NCBI GenBank assembly: GCA_905250025.1
Contig: CAJNOJ010000322.1
Span: 44,394 to 108,393, forward strand
Direction: 5' to 3'
Length of the DNA stretch: 64,000 bases
Origin: Adineta ricciae
Lineage: Eukaryota > Rotifera > Eurotatoria > Adinetida > Adinetidae
Under the pieces are notes generated by a model. It saw only the letters and a list, made by a program, of their open reading frames with translations, made no database searches and had not been told where the DNA came from. Of this stretch, positions 24,148-38,223 are shown in pieces; position 1 is the stretch's first letter; each line of letters begins with the position of its first letter. The position numbers and the translations under genes are program-made.

Positions 24148-26123
24148 CAGCTCTTGGAAAGCTGATATGCGTCTAAGACGTTAATATTCGATGTTTTCTG
24201 TGTATTATTAATAAACTAGAATTTATCAAATTCATTCTGTCTATAAGTCGGATAAAAATGAAAAGAAAATTACTGATCTTCGTAAGCTGAATATGTGTTC
24301 TCGTCGCACCTCAAGACTACACTCGTCTATATCTAACAATGTCGGTTTGATTTTGTTCGAAGCTTTTACGTACAGGTTCTGCATTAATAATTATAAAGCT
24401 ATCAGACGAGTAGAAGTTTTCGAAGAATATTTGCTTTTAGCTATACTCATCGTTTTTATATAATTGATTTGACAGAACATAAGAAAACTAAGCTCGACGA
24501 AGTTCGCTATCTCATAACGCGTTCCAAAATTAAATAGAATTCGTACAGCGACATTTTCGGAAATGACAGTATATCTTCGTGTGCGCTGGGTACCATACTA
24601 AATCAATCAGTTGTTCTAAAATATTGCTCGCTAACAGTTTGAACCAAGTTAAACTGGGACAGATCTAGATAAATTATGCGGCACTAGGGCCATTCATTGG
24701 ATAGTTATGTATGTAATTCAATTAATAGGAAAAATATGCTATCATCATCACTCTTGTCAGTAACATTAGATGGAGCCTAATCATCTAATGCTATTGCGTA
24801 AAAGAAAATATGAACTGTTTGAAAACTTAATACAGAATGTTTCGAAATCACCAAAATATAGAATACAGAACTTGAATACTAAAAAAACTACTAAATCTTC
24901 GAATGGAGATCACTATTCAATTGGCTTTAAGACAGAAATTTCATCTTATTTGCTATTTTATTGAATTATTTAATTCGGTGAACCAAGCAGAAGTTCGAAG
25001 GAACTCTGACTGAAAAAAGTTCTGCAAAATGGTGGGCGATTTTTATCATAGTTCATTTGACAAATATTTCTCTGTTTTTCGAAATATGTCTTCTATTGTT
25101 AGAGAAATCTGAAAAGACTTTCCATCAATGAGCTTTACTTCCCAACGAAGATCCTGATTAGAAGGCAGTTTTAGTTGGCACAGCTACGCTAGAGTGTATA
25201 GGATAAACTACCAAGCCTTGGGAATTTCTGGTAAATCTGTTTTTCATTAGGAAAATACTATTACCTGATATTATTTTATTCAATAGTAAGAGATTTTTAG
25301 TCATATTTGTTCAATCTGTCTCATTGTATATCGTGCATTTTTTACAATTGTTTTGACCCTCGTGCAATATTTAGCTCTCATCCTCTATCTGTAAATTATA
25401 TTAATTAGGCGACAACTCATCATGGTGACGATCTATCCAGTCACCCAGATATGCTCAATGAATATCACCCTAAAGGTGATCAGAATTCACAACAACGTCA
25501 ATACAGTAAATTGAGTGCGAATAAAAAAAAATCTCTAACTACTGCTACTGCCAACTGTCGAAATAGTTCATTTTTCTTGTTACATTGACGAAAAATACTA
25601 ATTCGCTACTAATAATACTTGGACAATGGCATAACCAATGAACTGCGATTTGAATAAGTCATTTATCAATCTGTGAATACACTCGCTCCAGTTAGATATT
25701 ACACCCTCGTCCCTGCATCACGTCCATCTCTAGGCTATCTATCCATCTATCTATTACCTTTAATTAACTTGTCCTACAGTACCCGACTCAACCTTCTCTC
25801 TTAGTCAACGATCAGCACAAAATGACAAAATAAAAGGGGAAAGAAGAATTACATGAACCGTAAATAGTAGACTATATACATACTCTGGTTCGATCAACAC
25901 CAACACAAGAGAGTATGAACTCTATTAATGAGAATCAAATAATATTCCTGGAAATCAAGATACACTCACTTAGCCAAATAAGAAATAATGATCACGAGCG
26001 TGTGACCATTCTTTGCAAGCCGTCAATACCGACGCGCATTAAGTTATCAGCACGTAATGTTATATTTTCATTTTAGGTTACATATATAAATAATCACTAC
26101 CGCTCTAACAGCCATATCAAACC
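24148..26123. other. Gene-free stretch before PPR gene A
   Basis: About 2 kb. Two short open stretches (24770-24964 plus, and 25409-25588 plus after an acceptor-like TTAATTAG) show no domain and cannot be joined into a gene. It marks the shift from the gene-dense left part to the gene-poor accessory region. Confidence 0.5.
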
Positions 26124-29100
26124 ATGTCAAACAGACTCGTTTATGTTAATTTCAAGTTCAGAACTCTGTTCATTCTCAGACAACAAATACCATGCACCTC
26201 ATCAACATCATCATTCTCCACTCGTCCAAGAACCATCGATCCTGGTCAACAGATGAAGATACTCAATGACAAAAACCAGTTCAAACAAAGCATTGAGCTG
26301 TTCGAGAGAGAAAAGAAGAAGAACAAGGATCAACTGTCCAGTTTCATCATCGATCAAGCGTTGAAAGCATGTGTACAAGTGCGTGACTTTCGACGTGGAC
26401 AAGATATTCATCAGTTGGTTCAACATCGATTATCAGCTGATTCTTCGTTAGTGAAATCTCTTATCCATTTCTACAGTATGTTCATTGCGAATGAGATGAC
26501 GTTATCTTCAATGGTATTTCGTCGTAGTGCAATGTCATGATATGAACACAGCTGAATCTCTATTCCACATTTCGACAAACAAAACGGTGTATATTTGTAG
26601 TGTGATGATGAAGGGTTCGAAGTTTTGATCGGTGTTGTAGTGAAGGAACTGTGAGATGTGTTTATATTGTGTTTAGGATACATTGAAAATGGGAAGTCAG
26701 AGAAAGCGATTGAGATTTTCAAAGGGGTAGACAAACCTGATGCAGTTTTGATCACACTTTTGTTCAAGGCTTGTGCTCAAGTACCATCCGAGGAATCGTT
26801 GAACTTAGTGAAAAACATCTGGAAGAAGTACCAAAACACATCTCTTCTCGATAATCCTGCATTCAGTTCCCTACTGAACGTTTTAATGAAACATGGTAAC
26901 GTCGAGAGTGCAGAAAACGTGTTCAATCAACGATCGAACAAAGCACCATCAATGTATGGTGCGATGATGAAGGGTATCCGTTTCGTTCACTTTTTTTATA
27001 GCTTTACTGGCAACTATCGCTGCTGTAGGATACATAGATAACGAGATACCACAAAAAGCAATTGATCTATTCCAACAAGTTAAGAATCCCAACGGAATTC
27101 TCATTACACTCTTGTTCAATGCTTGCGCTCAACTGCCCTCACAACAATCACTGGATTTGGTGAAAAGCGTGTGGAAGAAGTATCAAAACACATCTCTTCT
27201 CGACGATCATGCGCTAACTGCTTTCATCGACGCTCTCATGAGGTGCGGCGATGTGAAAGACGCAGAGACACTTTTTGACCAATCAGCACACAAAGTGTTA
27301 CCTATGTATGGAGCAATGATGAAAGGTATCTTTTCGCTTTGTTTTTCCGAATAATTTTGCTGAGAACTATCACTTTTGTAGGATACATTGACAATACGCT
27401 GCCGGAAAAAGCGATTGATCTTTTCCAACTGGTGAAAAACCCGAATGAAATTCTTATCCTGCTCCTATTCAATGCATGTGCTCAACTACCCTCAGAGCAA
27501 TCGTTGAACTTAGTCAAGAATACCTGGAAACAATATAACACTAAACTCATCCGTAGCGAAAATACATTAACTTCCCTAATCGATGCTCTCATGAAATGTG
27601 GTGACGCCAAGAGTGCGGAATCTGTTTTCACTGAATCGTGGCACAAATCAATATCGATGTATGGAGCAATGATGAAAGGTATGTTTCCCCATCCGTTTAT
27701 CCATACGACTTTGCTAAATGCTGTCGTTTCTGTAGGGTACATAAAAAATGAAATGTCGACAAAAGCGATTGATCTTTTCAAACAAATCAAAGATCCGAAT
27801 GATGTTATCATCACACTACTCTTCAATGCTTGTGCTCAACTGCCATCGGAACAGTCGTTGAGCTTGGTGAAAGCCGTGTGGAAGAAGTATCAAAACGCGT
27901 CCCTTCTCCATGATCATGCGCTGACTGCTTTAATCGATGCTTTCATGAAGTGTAGAGATGTTAAGGGAGCAGAGACGATCTTCCACAAGTTACCACACAA
28001 AGTTCTACCCATGTATGGAGCTATGATGAAAGGTTGTATCTATCTTATTTAATTTCTCTGACAAGTTCTGTTGAAATCGTTTTCCATTAGGATATCTTCT
28101 TAACAAAACACCCAGCAATGCTCTTGATCTTTATCGTCAAATCAAAAGTAAGTCCGTTGTACAAAGACAGCTTCTCTGACTTTACTCTCTTCATACAGCC
28201 ATGAAAGAAACACAATCAGATTTCTTCATCTATCTACTTACAATCAATGCATCGGCACAGATTGCCATAGCATCCGAGTGTCAGGCCATTGTGGATGACA
28301 TTCCACAACATCTGCTTCTTAATATTCAGATTTGCAACTCCTTAATTGATATGTGGGTATGTCTTACATAAACAACGATGTGTGAACAGTTATGCATCTT
28401 TATTCATGGACTGTTCTAGGGTAAAGCTGGTTGTGTGCAAAAAGCTGAGCAAGTTTTCACCAATCTCTCATCGATCGATCAAGTCGGATATGCATCAATG
28501 AGTTAGTTCTGCTATTAATTTCGCCAGCACCACTCTCTCCCTACCCTTGATCTTTATTTCGTTGTTTAGTTCATGCTTATGGCATCAATGGAATGGGTGT
28601 GAAAGCAGTCGAACTTTTCCATAAGGTTCCACGATCGTTGCTTGCCGATTCCACTTATGTTTGTGTTCTCAATGCATGTTCACATGCTGGACTCGTCGAT
28701 CAAGCTCGTTCGATCTTCTCCAGCATCGAACCGAAAACAGAAAAGCATTATGCGGCAATGGTAATTGTCAAGTGATATATTCTGTTGCATCTGTCAAAGA
28801 TTACTCGGATGCTCGTTTTTCTTTTGAAGATGGATTGTCTAAGTCGAGGATCATTGTTCGATGAAGCACAACAGCTGATCGATCAATATGAACTACATCA
28901 TCCACCTTCACCTGTCATGTACAGTGAGTATGTTGTCACCAAGAACGACACTAGATGCATCGAAACGATCACTATGAGATGAGTTCTGTTTGAGAATATG
29001 GAGACAGTTCTCTTCATGATCGAAATGGATAAGTGAATGAATTGCTTTCATTGTAGTGGCATTACTGTCAGCTGCAAGAAATCGGAGAAACAAACAGTTG

Positions 29101-29774
29101 GTCGAAAACATTCACCAACGGATGAACAAGCTCTTTCCTCGCTCACCAGATTTGATCACATCAGCCACAGTGTTACTTGCGAATCTGTATGGATCGACCG
29201 GCGATATGAACAAAGCGTCGAGTATTCGATCCGAACTAAGTAGATCTGGTGCCAAGAAAAAGCCTGGTCTCAGCTGGACTGTAGTCAATGGTGAACTATA
29301 TGTAAGTGTTCCAAAGGGAATAATGTGAACTGATTAGTGTTGTTTAGCAATTTCTTGCTCACGATCGATCTCATCCACGAAGTGCCGAGATCTATGTGGA
29401 ACTGGAGAAGATCTCACGAGAACTGATCGAACGTGGTCATGAGTATGACTCGTCATGGATCACGCGACCACTTGCAGAAGATGAAACGATCGAATCGGTT
29501 CTTTGTGGACACAGTGAGAAGCTTGCAATCGCTTGGAACTTCGTGGCTAATGTCGACACAACATTCATTCAAATAACGAAGAACTTGCGTGTGTGTGGTG
29601 ACTGTCGTGAGTGATACTTTACTTGTCATTGTATTTTCGTGACCTTGTTTGCTTGTAGATCAGGCCACGAAACTGATCGCTGCTATTCGACGGTGTCGCA
29701 TAGTGATTCGTGATGCAAACCGAATTCATCATTTTGATCCGGATGGTCACTGTTCATGTAATGATTATTTCTGA
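26124..29774 (+). CDS. PLS-type PPR protein with C-terminal DYW-like deaminase domain (copy A)
   Basis: Spliced gene. Exon 1 (26124-26475) encodes a basic N terminus (FKFRTLFILRQQ…FSTRPR, mitochondrial-presequence-like) and the first PPR helices. After a small exon (26528-26614) come four 297-nt exons at 26677-26973, 27029-27325, 27382-27678 and 27736-28032. Each encodes one P-L-S triplet that begins GY(I)xN…KAI(E/D)(I/L)F and ends MYGAMMKG. Next are a further P-L-S set, an E-type region (KKPGLSWTVVNGELYQFLAH) and the DYW domain: CGHSEKLAIAW (HxE), KNLRVCGDCHQATK (CxxC), RDANRIHHF, CSCNDYF-stop. All exons are open and phases fit. In plants such proteins bind organelle RNA one repeat per base and the DYW domain deaminates C to U. 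The terminal Phe replaces Trp. Confidence 0.93.
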
Positions 29775-31607
29775 TCGATATGCATTTTTCTTTTTTTTGT
29801 TTTGTTGATAAAAGAGCGTCGTGCGTAGGGGATCGATAAAGTGATATTCGAATGAGAACCATCATCCGTCGTAGTCATAGTAGCTGCATGTCGTCCAGCT
29901 TTGATCATTTGTACAGCTTGAGTGTGTGACTGTTAACAAATCCATATGAGGAAATCTTTATATATCATTTGAACAAGAATCAGGATGGTCACTTAATGAT
30001 TCGATGCTTTTGATAACAGTGGCAAGTAGGAATCATAGTGCATGGTAAGAAAAGATCTCATAAAATTTCCTCCATGATTTGTCTCATCAAACATTCTTTA
30101 ACTAAATTTCTGTCTGGTCGTCAATGACGTAGTCTCGTTTTGAAGAAACTTTCGGACACACTATTCTAGCGTCGGTATGTATCAAGATACCCCGAACTTG
30201 TTGTCCTTCTGGAGAGGTGAGAAGCGAATATCGCGACGAAATTGTCATGTCTAGATGAATGCGAATAGATCTTGTCGTTTCGCTTTCGTCCTCGTTCATG
30301 TCTTAACCTACGGTCACGCTCTTATGATAAGGAGATTTTCTATTCCGATTACTCAGACGGCTATCGATGGACATGAATCATCATATCATCTGCGTTTTAA
30401 ACAGGCTTCATTGAAGTTTTATTAGTTACGACTGAAGGACCTTTTTAGTCGTTTTCTGTGAGTGAAAAGTGGAGAAAGGAAGATGACATGACAATCAACA
30501 AGGATTTAATGTGTTAGAAGAGACAAACACCCTCACCCAACAGAAATAGTATTAAGTTATGCGACAAAAAGACAACGAGAGGTAGAAATAATTGAATGAA
30601 TACTTAGATTCAAGTAAAATTCTGCTTCTTATTACACATCATCACACAATCTGTTTCGTCAAAACTATATTTAACTCAATGATTTAGGCGAAAAGAGACA
30701 TTCCATCATTTGACCTAATCAAGATTTTCAATGAAATAATCACATACATATCGTTCGATGGATGATGTTCTCCATTGAGTTTTGCTCAGTTGATAAAGAT
30801 TCATCTGACAACATATGGTCATCGAAATACGAATTAACACGCCTTAACATTTCAGCAAAGCTCTCTAACTGTTCAACTTCCTATACAAAGTTCGAGTGTT
30901 TCTGAAAGTAAAGCAACTTCCCCGAAGTTTCATCAAGATGAACTCCATCGACTGAACACAAATGATCATATATCTTTTACTACTTCACAAAAGATTTACT
31001 AACTACTAGTGCTATCTGTCGAAACGACGGCCTTCGTTTATTTCGTCTCAATCAATTAAAACTCGTTCTATACACCGTGTGGAGACGGATCACAGCCTAT
31101 GGATGAATTGTGACTCGAACGAGGCACTTAGCTATTTATATTGCTACACGAAGATGGACATACATTTCTTTCGATGAGATCTCATCTTGTATCTTACCAT
31201 ATTCTAACTATTCTTGGTGATACTTATCCATTGTCTTACGTCAACTGATCCTGTGCTGTGTACTCTTACAAACTTTCTCAAAAGGCATAATATCTCTCAA
31301 ATTGAAATCAAAAGAGGTAGCAGAACGAGGCACACAAAGTAGTCTAAGAATAGGTTGTTGTTTTCTTGATTTCGACCGTATGGAAATAAACGAATGTTCG
31401 CAATAATAACGATTACACTACTCTTCAGAAACTTCTCTTCTACTTAAATAACTCGGAATTCAAACTGCGAAGTGTGAAGAGAACACGTCATGAGTCATGA
31501 CGATTCGATAGAAATATTAAATAGGCCGCGAAGCACTGATACCCGATTTTCATTTTCAGAATTTATACATCATTTATTACAACTAGTTCACTAATGGTAT
31601 CCCAATC
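29775..31607. other. Spacer between PPR genes A and B
   Basis: No gene seen. About 29.80-29.96 kb (just after gene A) and 30.46-30.53 kb closely resemble the downstream flank of gene C (46.0-46.16 and 46.69-46.77 kb), so these pieces were duplicated together with the gene. The last 100 bp contain TTTTCATTTTCAG shortly before the gene B start, a possible acceptor. Confidence 0.6.
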
Positions 31608-34600
31608 ATGTCGAACAGACTCGTCTATGTTAATTTCAAGTTCAAAACTCTGTTCATTCTCAGACAACAAATACCATGCATATCATCCACATCACCATTC
31701 TCCACTCGTCCAAGAAACATCGATCCTGGTCAACAGATGAAAGTACTCAATGACAAAAAGCAGTTCAAACAAACCATTGAGTTGTTCGAGAGAAAAAAGA
31801 AGAAGAACAAGGATCAACTGTCCAGTTTCATCATCGATCAGGCGTTGAAAGCATGTGTACAAGTGCGTGACTTTCGACGTGGACAAGATATTCATCAGTT
31901 GGTTCAACATCGATTATCAGCTGATTCTTCGTTAGTGAAATCTCTTATCCATTTCTACAGTATGTTCATTGCGAATGAGATGACGTTATCTTCAATGATG
32001 TTTCGTTGTAGTGCAATGTCATGATATGAACACAGCTGAATCTCTATTCCACATTTCGACAAACAAAACGGTGTATGTGTGTAGTGTAATGATGAAGGGT
32101 TCGAAGTTTTGATCGGTGTTGTAGTGAAGGAACTGTGAGATGTATTTATATTGTGTTTAGGATACATTGAAAATGGGAAGCCCGAGAAAGCGATTGAGAT
32201 TTTCAAAGGGGTAGACAAACCTGATGCTGTTTTGATCACACTTTTATTCAAAGCTTGTGCTCAAGTACCATCAGAGGAATCGTTGAATTTAGTGAAAAAC
32301 ATCTGGAAGAGGTACCAAAACACACCTCTCCTCAATTCCTACGTCTTGACATCTCTGATTGATGCTCTAATGAAATGTGGGGATGCCAAGGATGCAGAAG
32401 CTGTTTTCAACGGCCAGTCAACTAAAGTGTTACCTATGTATGGAGCAATGATGAAAGGTATTCTTTTTAGTCAGTTATTGCTATCATCTAGCTCATTTCT
32501 CCTGTTCTTTTAGGTTATATAGATGACGAGATGCCTCAGAAAGCGATTGATGTTTTCCAACAAGTCAACGAACCCGATGCTGTTCTAATCACACTTTTAT
32601 TCAAAGCTTGTGCTCAAGCACCATCTGAAAAATCGTTGGACTTGGTGAAAAGTATCTGGAAGAAGTACCAAAAGACACCTCTCCTCAATTCCTACGTCTT
32701 GACATCTCTGATTGATGCTCTTATGAAATGTGGGGACGTGAAGGAAGCAGAGATGATTTTCAACAGACTCCCAACTAAAGTGTCATCTGTGTATGGAGCA
32801 ATGATGAATGGTACTCTGCTGCTTTATCTGATTATAGTTTTCTTCACATGTGCCATTTCCTATTTGCAGGATATATCAAACATATGATGCCAGAGAAAGC
32901 GATTGAGGTTTTCAAAGGACTAGAAAAACCTGATACTGTTCTGATCATACTGTTGTGCAAAGCTTGTGCTCAGGTACCATCTGAGGAATCGTTGAACCTC
33001 GTGAAGAACATCTGGAAACAGTATCAAAACACACCTCTTCTCAATCCATACATCTTGACGTCTCTAATTGATGCTCTAATGAAATGTGGAGACGTCAAGG
33101 ACGCAGAGGCAGTTTTCAACGGATTCTCAACTAAAGTGTCATCGATGCATGGAGCCATGATGAAAGGTATTCCTTTTAGTCACTTATTTCTATGATCTAT
33201 CTCATTTGCACTGTCTTTTTAGGTTATATAGATAACGAGATGCCGCAGAAAGCGATTGATCTTTTCATGCAAGCCAATGAATCTGATGAAATTTTGGTCA
33301 CACTTTTGTTCAAAGCTTGTGCTCAAGTGGCATCAGAAGAATCACTGAACTTGGTAAAAATTATTTGGAAACAATATAACGCTAAAATTGTCCAAAGCGA
33401 AAGTACACTAACCTCCCTTATCAATGCTCTCATGAAATGTGGCGACGTCAATAATTCAGAAACTGTTTTCGCCGAATCGCGACACAAATCGTTATCGATG
33501 TATGGAGCAATGATGAAAGGTATGCTTTTTGTTCACTGTTTTCATATGAGTCTATCCACTTCCAGCGTTTTTCAGGATACATTGAAAATGAAATGTCGGA
33601 AAAAGCGATTGATCTTTTCAAACAAGTCGAAGATCCCCGTGAAATTATCATCACACTACTCTTCAATGCTTGTGCTCAACTGCCTTCACAACAATCGTTG
33701 AGTTTGATCAAAACCGTGTGGAAGAAGTATCAAAACACGGCTCTTCTCCATGAACATGCGCTGACTGCCTTAATCGATGCTTTCATGAGGTGTGGGGATG
33801 TTAAGGGAGCAGAGACGATCTTCCACAAGTTACCACACAAAGTTCTACCCATGTATGGAGCTATGATGAAAGGTTATTCATTGTTTTCATCGTGCTCAAG
33901 AAACTCATTTGAAACATTTCATTAGGATATCTTCTCAATAAAACGCCAAACAAGACTCTTAATCTCTACCAGCAAATCAAAATTAAGCGTTTCATACCAA
34001 ATATTTTCATTCTGTTCAGTCTTTTCATTTAGATATCAAAGCAACACAGTCAAATTTCGTCATTTATCTACTTGCAATCAATGCATCGGCACAAGTCGCC
34101 ATAGCATCCGAATGTCAGGCTATTGTGGACGAAATTCCACAACACATCGTTTCTAATAGCAAAATATCTAACGCTCTCATAGATATGTGGGTAAGTCTTA
34201 TATAAACAACGACGATACGTGAACAGTTAAACGTCTTTATTCATAAACCGTTCCCAGGGTAAAGTTGGTTGTGTGCAAAAAGCTGAGCAAGTTTTCACCA
34301 ATCTCTCATCGATCGATCAAGTCGGATATGCATCAATGAGTTAGTTCTGCTATTAATTTCGCCAGCACCACTCTCTCCCTACCCTTGATCTTTATTTCGT
34401 TGTTTAGTTCATGCTTATGGCATCAATGGAATGGGTGTGAAAGCAGTCGAACTTTTCCATAAGGTTCCACGATCGTTGCTTGCCGATTCCACTTATGTTT
34501 GTGTTCTCAATGCATGTTCACATGCTGGACTCGTCGATCAAGCTCGTTCGATCTTCTCCAGCATCGAACCGAAAACAGAAAAGCATTATGCGGCAATGGT

Positions 34601-35612
34601 AAGTGTTAAGTGATATATTCTGTTGCATCTGTCAAAGATGACTTTGATGCATGTTTTTCTTTTGAAGATGGATTGTCTGAGTCGAGGATCATTGTTCGAT
34701 GAAGCACAACAACTGATCGATCAATATGAACTACATCATCCGCCTTCACCTGTCATGTATAGTGAGTATGTTGTCACCAAGAACGACACTAGATGCATCG
34801 AAACGATCACTATGAGATGAGTTGTGTTTGAGAATATGGAAACAGTTCTCTTCATGATCGAAATGGATAAGTGAATAAATTGCTTTCGTTATAGTGGCAT
34901 TACTGTCAGCTGCAAGAAATCGGAGAAACAAACAGTTGGTCGAAAGCATCCACCAACGGATGAACAAGCTCTTTCCTCGCTCACCAGATTTGATCACATC
35001 AGCCACAGTGTTACTTGCGAATCTGTATGGATCGACCGGCGACGTGGACAAAGCGTCGAGTATTCGATCCGAACTAAGTAGATCTGGTGCCAAGAAAAAG
35101 CCTGGTCTCAGCTGGACTGTAGTCAATGGTGAACTATATGTAAGTGTTCCAAAGGGAATAATGTGAACTGACTGGTGTTGTTTAGCAATTTCTTGCTCAC
35201 GATCGATCTCATCCACGAAGTGCCGAGATCTATGTGGAACTGGAGAAGATCTCACGAGAACTGATCGAACATGGTCATGAGTATGACTCGTCATGGATCA
35301 CGCGACCACTTGCAGAAGATGAAACGATCGAATCAGTTCTTTGTGGGCATAGTGAGAAGCTTGCAATAGCTTGGAACTTCGTGGCTAATGCCGACACAAC
35401 ATTCATTCAAATAACGAAGAACTTGCGTGTGTGTGGTGACTGTCGTGAGTGATACTTTACTTATCATTGTATTTTCGTGACCTTGTTTGCTTGTAGATCA
35501 GGCCACGAAACTGATCGCTGCCATCCGACGGTGTCACATAGTGGTTCGTGATGCAAACCGAATTCATCATTTTGATCCGGATGGTCACTGTTCATGCAAT
35601 GATTATTTCTGA
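31608..35612 (+). CDS. PLS-type PPR protein with C-terminal DYW-like deaminase domain (copy B)
   Basis: Same design as copy A with five P-L-S exons, each exactly 297 nt: 32161-32457, 32514-32810, 32870-33166, 33223-33519 and 33576-33872. The N terminus (MSNRLVYVNFKFKTLF) and the C-terminal half from about 34.25 kb are nearly identical to A, including introns. The middle P-L-S part diverges, and one exon ends MYGAMMKG-like with N for K (VYGAMMNG). The DYW domain keeps CGHSEKLAIAW, CGDCH, RDANRIHHF and CSCNDYF. No frameshift or stop is seen. With the largest repeat number it would be predicted to read the longest RNA target. Probably mitochondrial by its Arg/Lys-rich, acid-free N terminus (inferred). 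Confidence 0.93.
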
Positions 35613-38223
35613 TCGATGTGTAGTTTTGTTTTGTGTTTTGTTGATAAAAGAATCGTATGTATTGAATGCTCGTGTCATTATACAGCTACACTTGTCTTGA
35701 AAACGCATTTCTACATCGAAGACTGATTTATCAAACAGTAACAGCCACCCGGTCAGTTGTTGGTGCCCTGCCAGATTAATACTAGACTGCACCTTAGACA
35801 AAAGAATGTCACATGAAATGAATGTTGAAACGATCGATGCATTATTTGTCAGAGTTCGTTCGTGTGTTGAATGTATTAGCCGATAAGTGTATTGAATTGT
35901 TTGAAATGGACCACATAAGAATATATAACCAATTCACTCAAACTCGGCAAATATGATCTAAAATGGAAATAATAATCAAAAAAGCAATAGTCATCAGTGA
36001 AACATGATGATCAGTTGAACTGTTCAAGATAGAGACTTCTCAATTCTATCGAATCATTTGCAACAACGATCGTTACTGTACCGAGAAACATGTATCGACA
36101 GATATTATTAAAAGAATTTAGTAGAGCCATCGATGTGAAGTTAGCATCACAGACTTACGAATGCTCCACTCCGGGAATGATTCATCAATCGAGGCCGGAG
36201 ACTGAGTTGTGACGCTCGCTCTCAGCTATTTCCGCTATATCTATAATCTCAAGAGGTTCCTTTTCATAGAGAGATTAACAATAGTTGACTATATTTGAGG
36301 GTGCTATTCCTTTTAAGAAATCAAACTTTTGTGTTCTGGAATTTTTCGAAAAGGTAACAAACACTTTCTATTTTTCATTCTCTGAAATCAAATAACCAGT
36401 ATTAACTAGTGCCGGACCATTTAATTTAATTCGACTTACTTAACGGTCAACAAAACGAGGAAAATCCGTTAACGTTAATATGAACTCTTTGGCTGCGGAC
36501 GTTTTGTCAAGGAAATTAAATTTCTTTTTTTCTATATATTTATTCGTAAATTAATTTCCACTTCTACTTTATTAAAAATCTTTGTAGATATCTATGTTTA
36601 AAAATTAATATAAAAAGTCTCTGATAAATGCTTCCATGAAAACTGATGTCATGCAGGAGCCTATACGTTTCAAAGTGCTAAAAATCACAGTGATCTTATA
36701 TAAGGTTACCCGCAGTCAGACGGTTAAAATTCCAGATTAACCTTACAGTACACGTTTGGAACAACTTTATCAAACTAGAAAGATTTTTAAAACGGGCTTG
36801 TCGAATGTTCGTCACTGAGACTATTCGACATAGTATCATCTCCTGAAAGTAAAAAAAGAGTCAATTGTTGACTGTAAAACACAGCTAGCACTCAGAAACT
36901 ATTCACTAACAAATGGCTAATTGGTTCGTTTCATGAAAAAAGAACGATCTTCACCTTCTATTATCTCGAATGTGTGACAAAATGTCATGACTCAGCTGAC
37001 GACGAGTACCAAGCGTAGTGCCTTATTTGTTTTTCAAAGCGTTTGAATACGTTCCACGCTAGGAGAATTTTTTCAGAAAAGGGTTGGCGAATCTGAAAGA
37101 CGAGCGTTACTTTTGATTATTAGGGAAAAATCAAAACCCTTAAAGCAAAAAATTCAATGAGCAATTAGCTAAATATGCTTATTTGAATAGATGTATGCAA
37201 AATATGTAGAAGCTTGGATATCGATGTAAATCTGGAACGACGGACTAAGAATAAGTCTTGTCCATAAAAAAGAGTAAATTCGATGAAAAAATCAAATTCT
37301 ACATCAGATAATAATACTCTAATGGACTCATTCGTATGGTCGGGACTTATTTTCTATATAAAGTTTTCTGCAATCCTTTGCTTTGATGTAATAACCTCAC
37401 ATGGATGTAGGTCCACTGATTGATTTTAAACCGTATTCTAATTCAATCATTGTGAATATATTTTTCTTCAGTTTAGTTATTGAAAAGCGTGAGAAGCACG
37501 AGAATGAGCAGCAGAAAAGTCGTTCCAACAGGACACTGTCACATACATCCTAATTACGCAGAGAATAAGACTTCTAGATTATTGCGAATACCCAAGCATG
37601 ACATATCTTACTATATCATGTATTTATCATTCGAATTAGTACTCAAGTATGATAGTATAACTTTACGAAGGCGTGTTTGTATTGATGTGATGACAACAGA
37701 CACTCGCCGCAGTTCCTTTTTCACCGATCACGAAAATGACAAATAAACCTCAGAGGGAAAAACGAATGGGGGAAGGTTCGATTTTCTCGTTCTACAGGTG
37801 CCACATCGCCTACGCGAGAAATATGATAGTGGAATAATTGTTTTTTTTTACAAATACAGTGTGCAAATATGAGTAACTATGTATCGTCATGTCTTATTCA
37901 CAAAAGAATGTCCCACTATCGAATGGGTTAGATAATCATGATATATCGTTGATCAATCTAAATCTGTTCCGTCGTATCGAATCTGTAGTGTTATCAGCTA
38001 GTAATTCTGTTCGCTATATGTTCCACACATGTAATTCAATATCTCCGCACTAAAATATACTTCTATATATATATATGACAACTGATTTATGCTTTTTAAC
38101 ATCGAAGACGTTCTCCAGATATTCTAAGTTAACTCAAATCTGTGTTTGGACTAATTTATCTCGTATTGTTTATTCGTCTATTATCAAAAAAGTTAGTTCT
38201 TTTTTTAACAAACAAGTATCAAA
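35613..38223. other. Gene-free stretch between PPR gene B and the chitinase
   Basis: 2.6 kb of AT-rich sequence without a spliced frame or recognisable repeat. It does not share the flank found after copies A and C. A single ORF at 37480-37746 has no supporting features. Confidence 0.5.

Noticed and set aside
24770..24964. Plus-strand frame starting MEPNHLMLLRKRKYEL
   Set aside because: Short, AT-driven composition, no splice partners or homology.
25409..25588. Plus-strand open stretch after an acceptor-like site upstream of PPR gene A
   Set aside because: Sixty codons of Asn/Ser/His-rich sequence with no partner exon; likely chance.
26476..26527. Apparent stop codons just after exon 1 in PPR genes A, B and C, suggesting pseudogenes
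   Set aside because: A 52-bp GT-AG intron removes them in gene A and the same arrangement is conserved in B and C, so the genes are intact.
34746..35294. Long minus-strand frame of 182 codons opposite the end of PPR gene B
   Set aside because: Antisense shadow of DYW-region exons; the same shadow recurs opposite A and C and it spans introns of the real gene.
37480..37746. Plus-strand frame between PPR gene B and the chitinase
   Set aside because: No domain, no signal peptide, no splice continuity.
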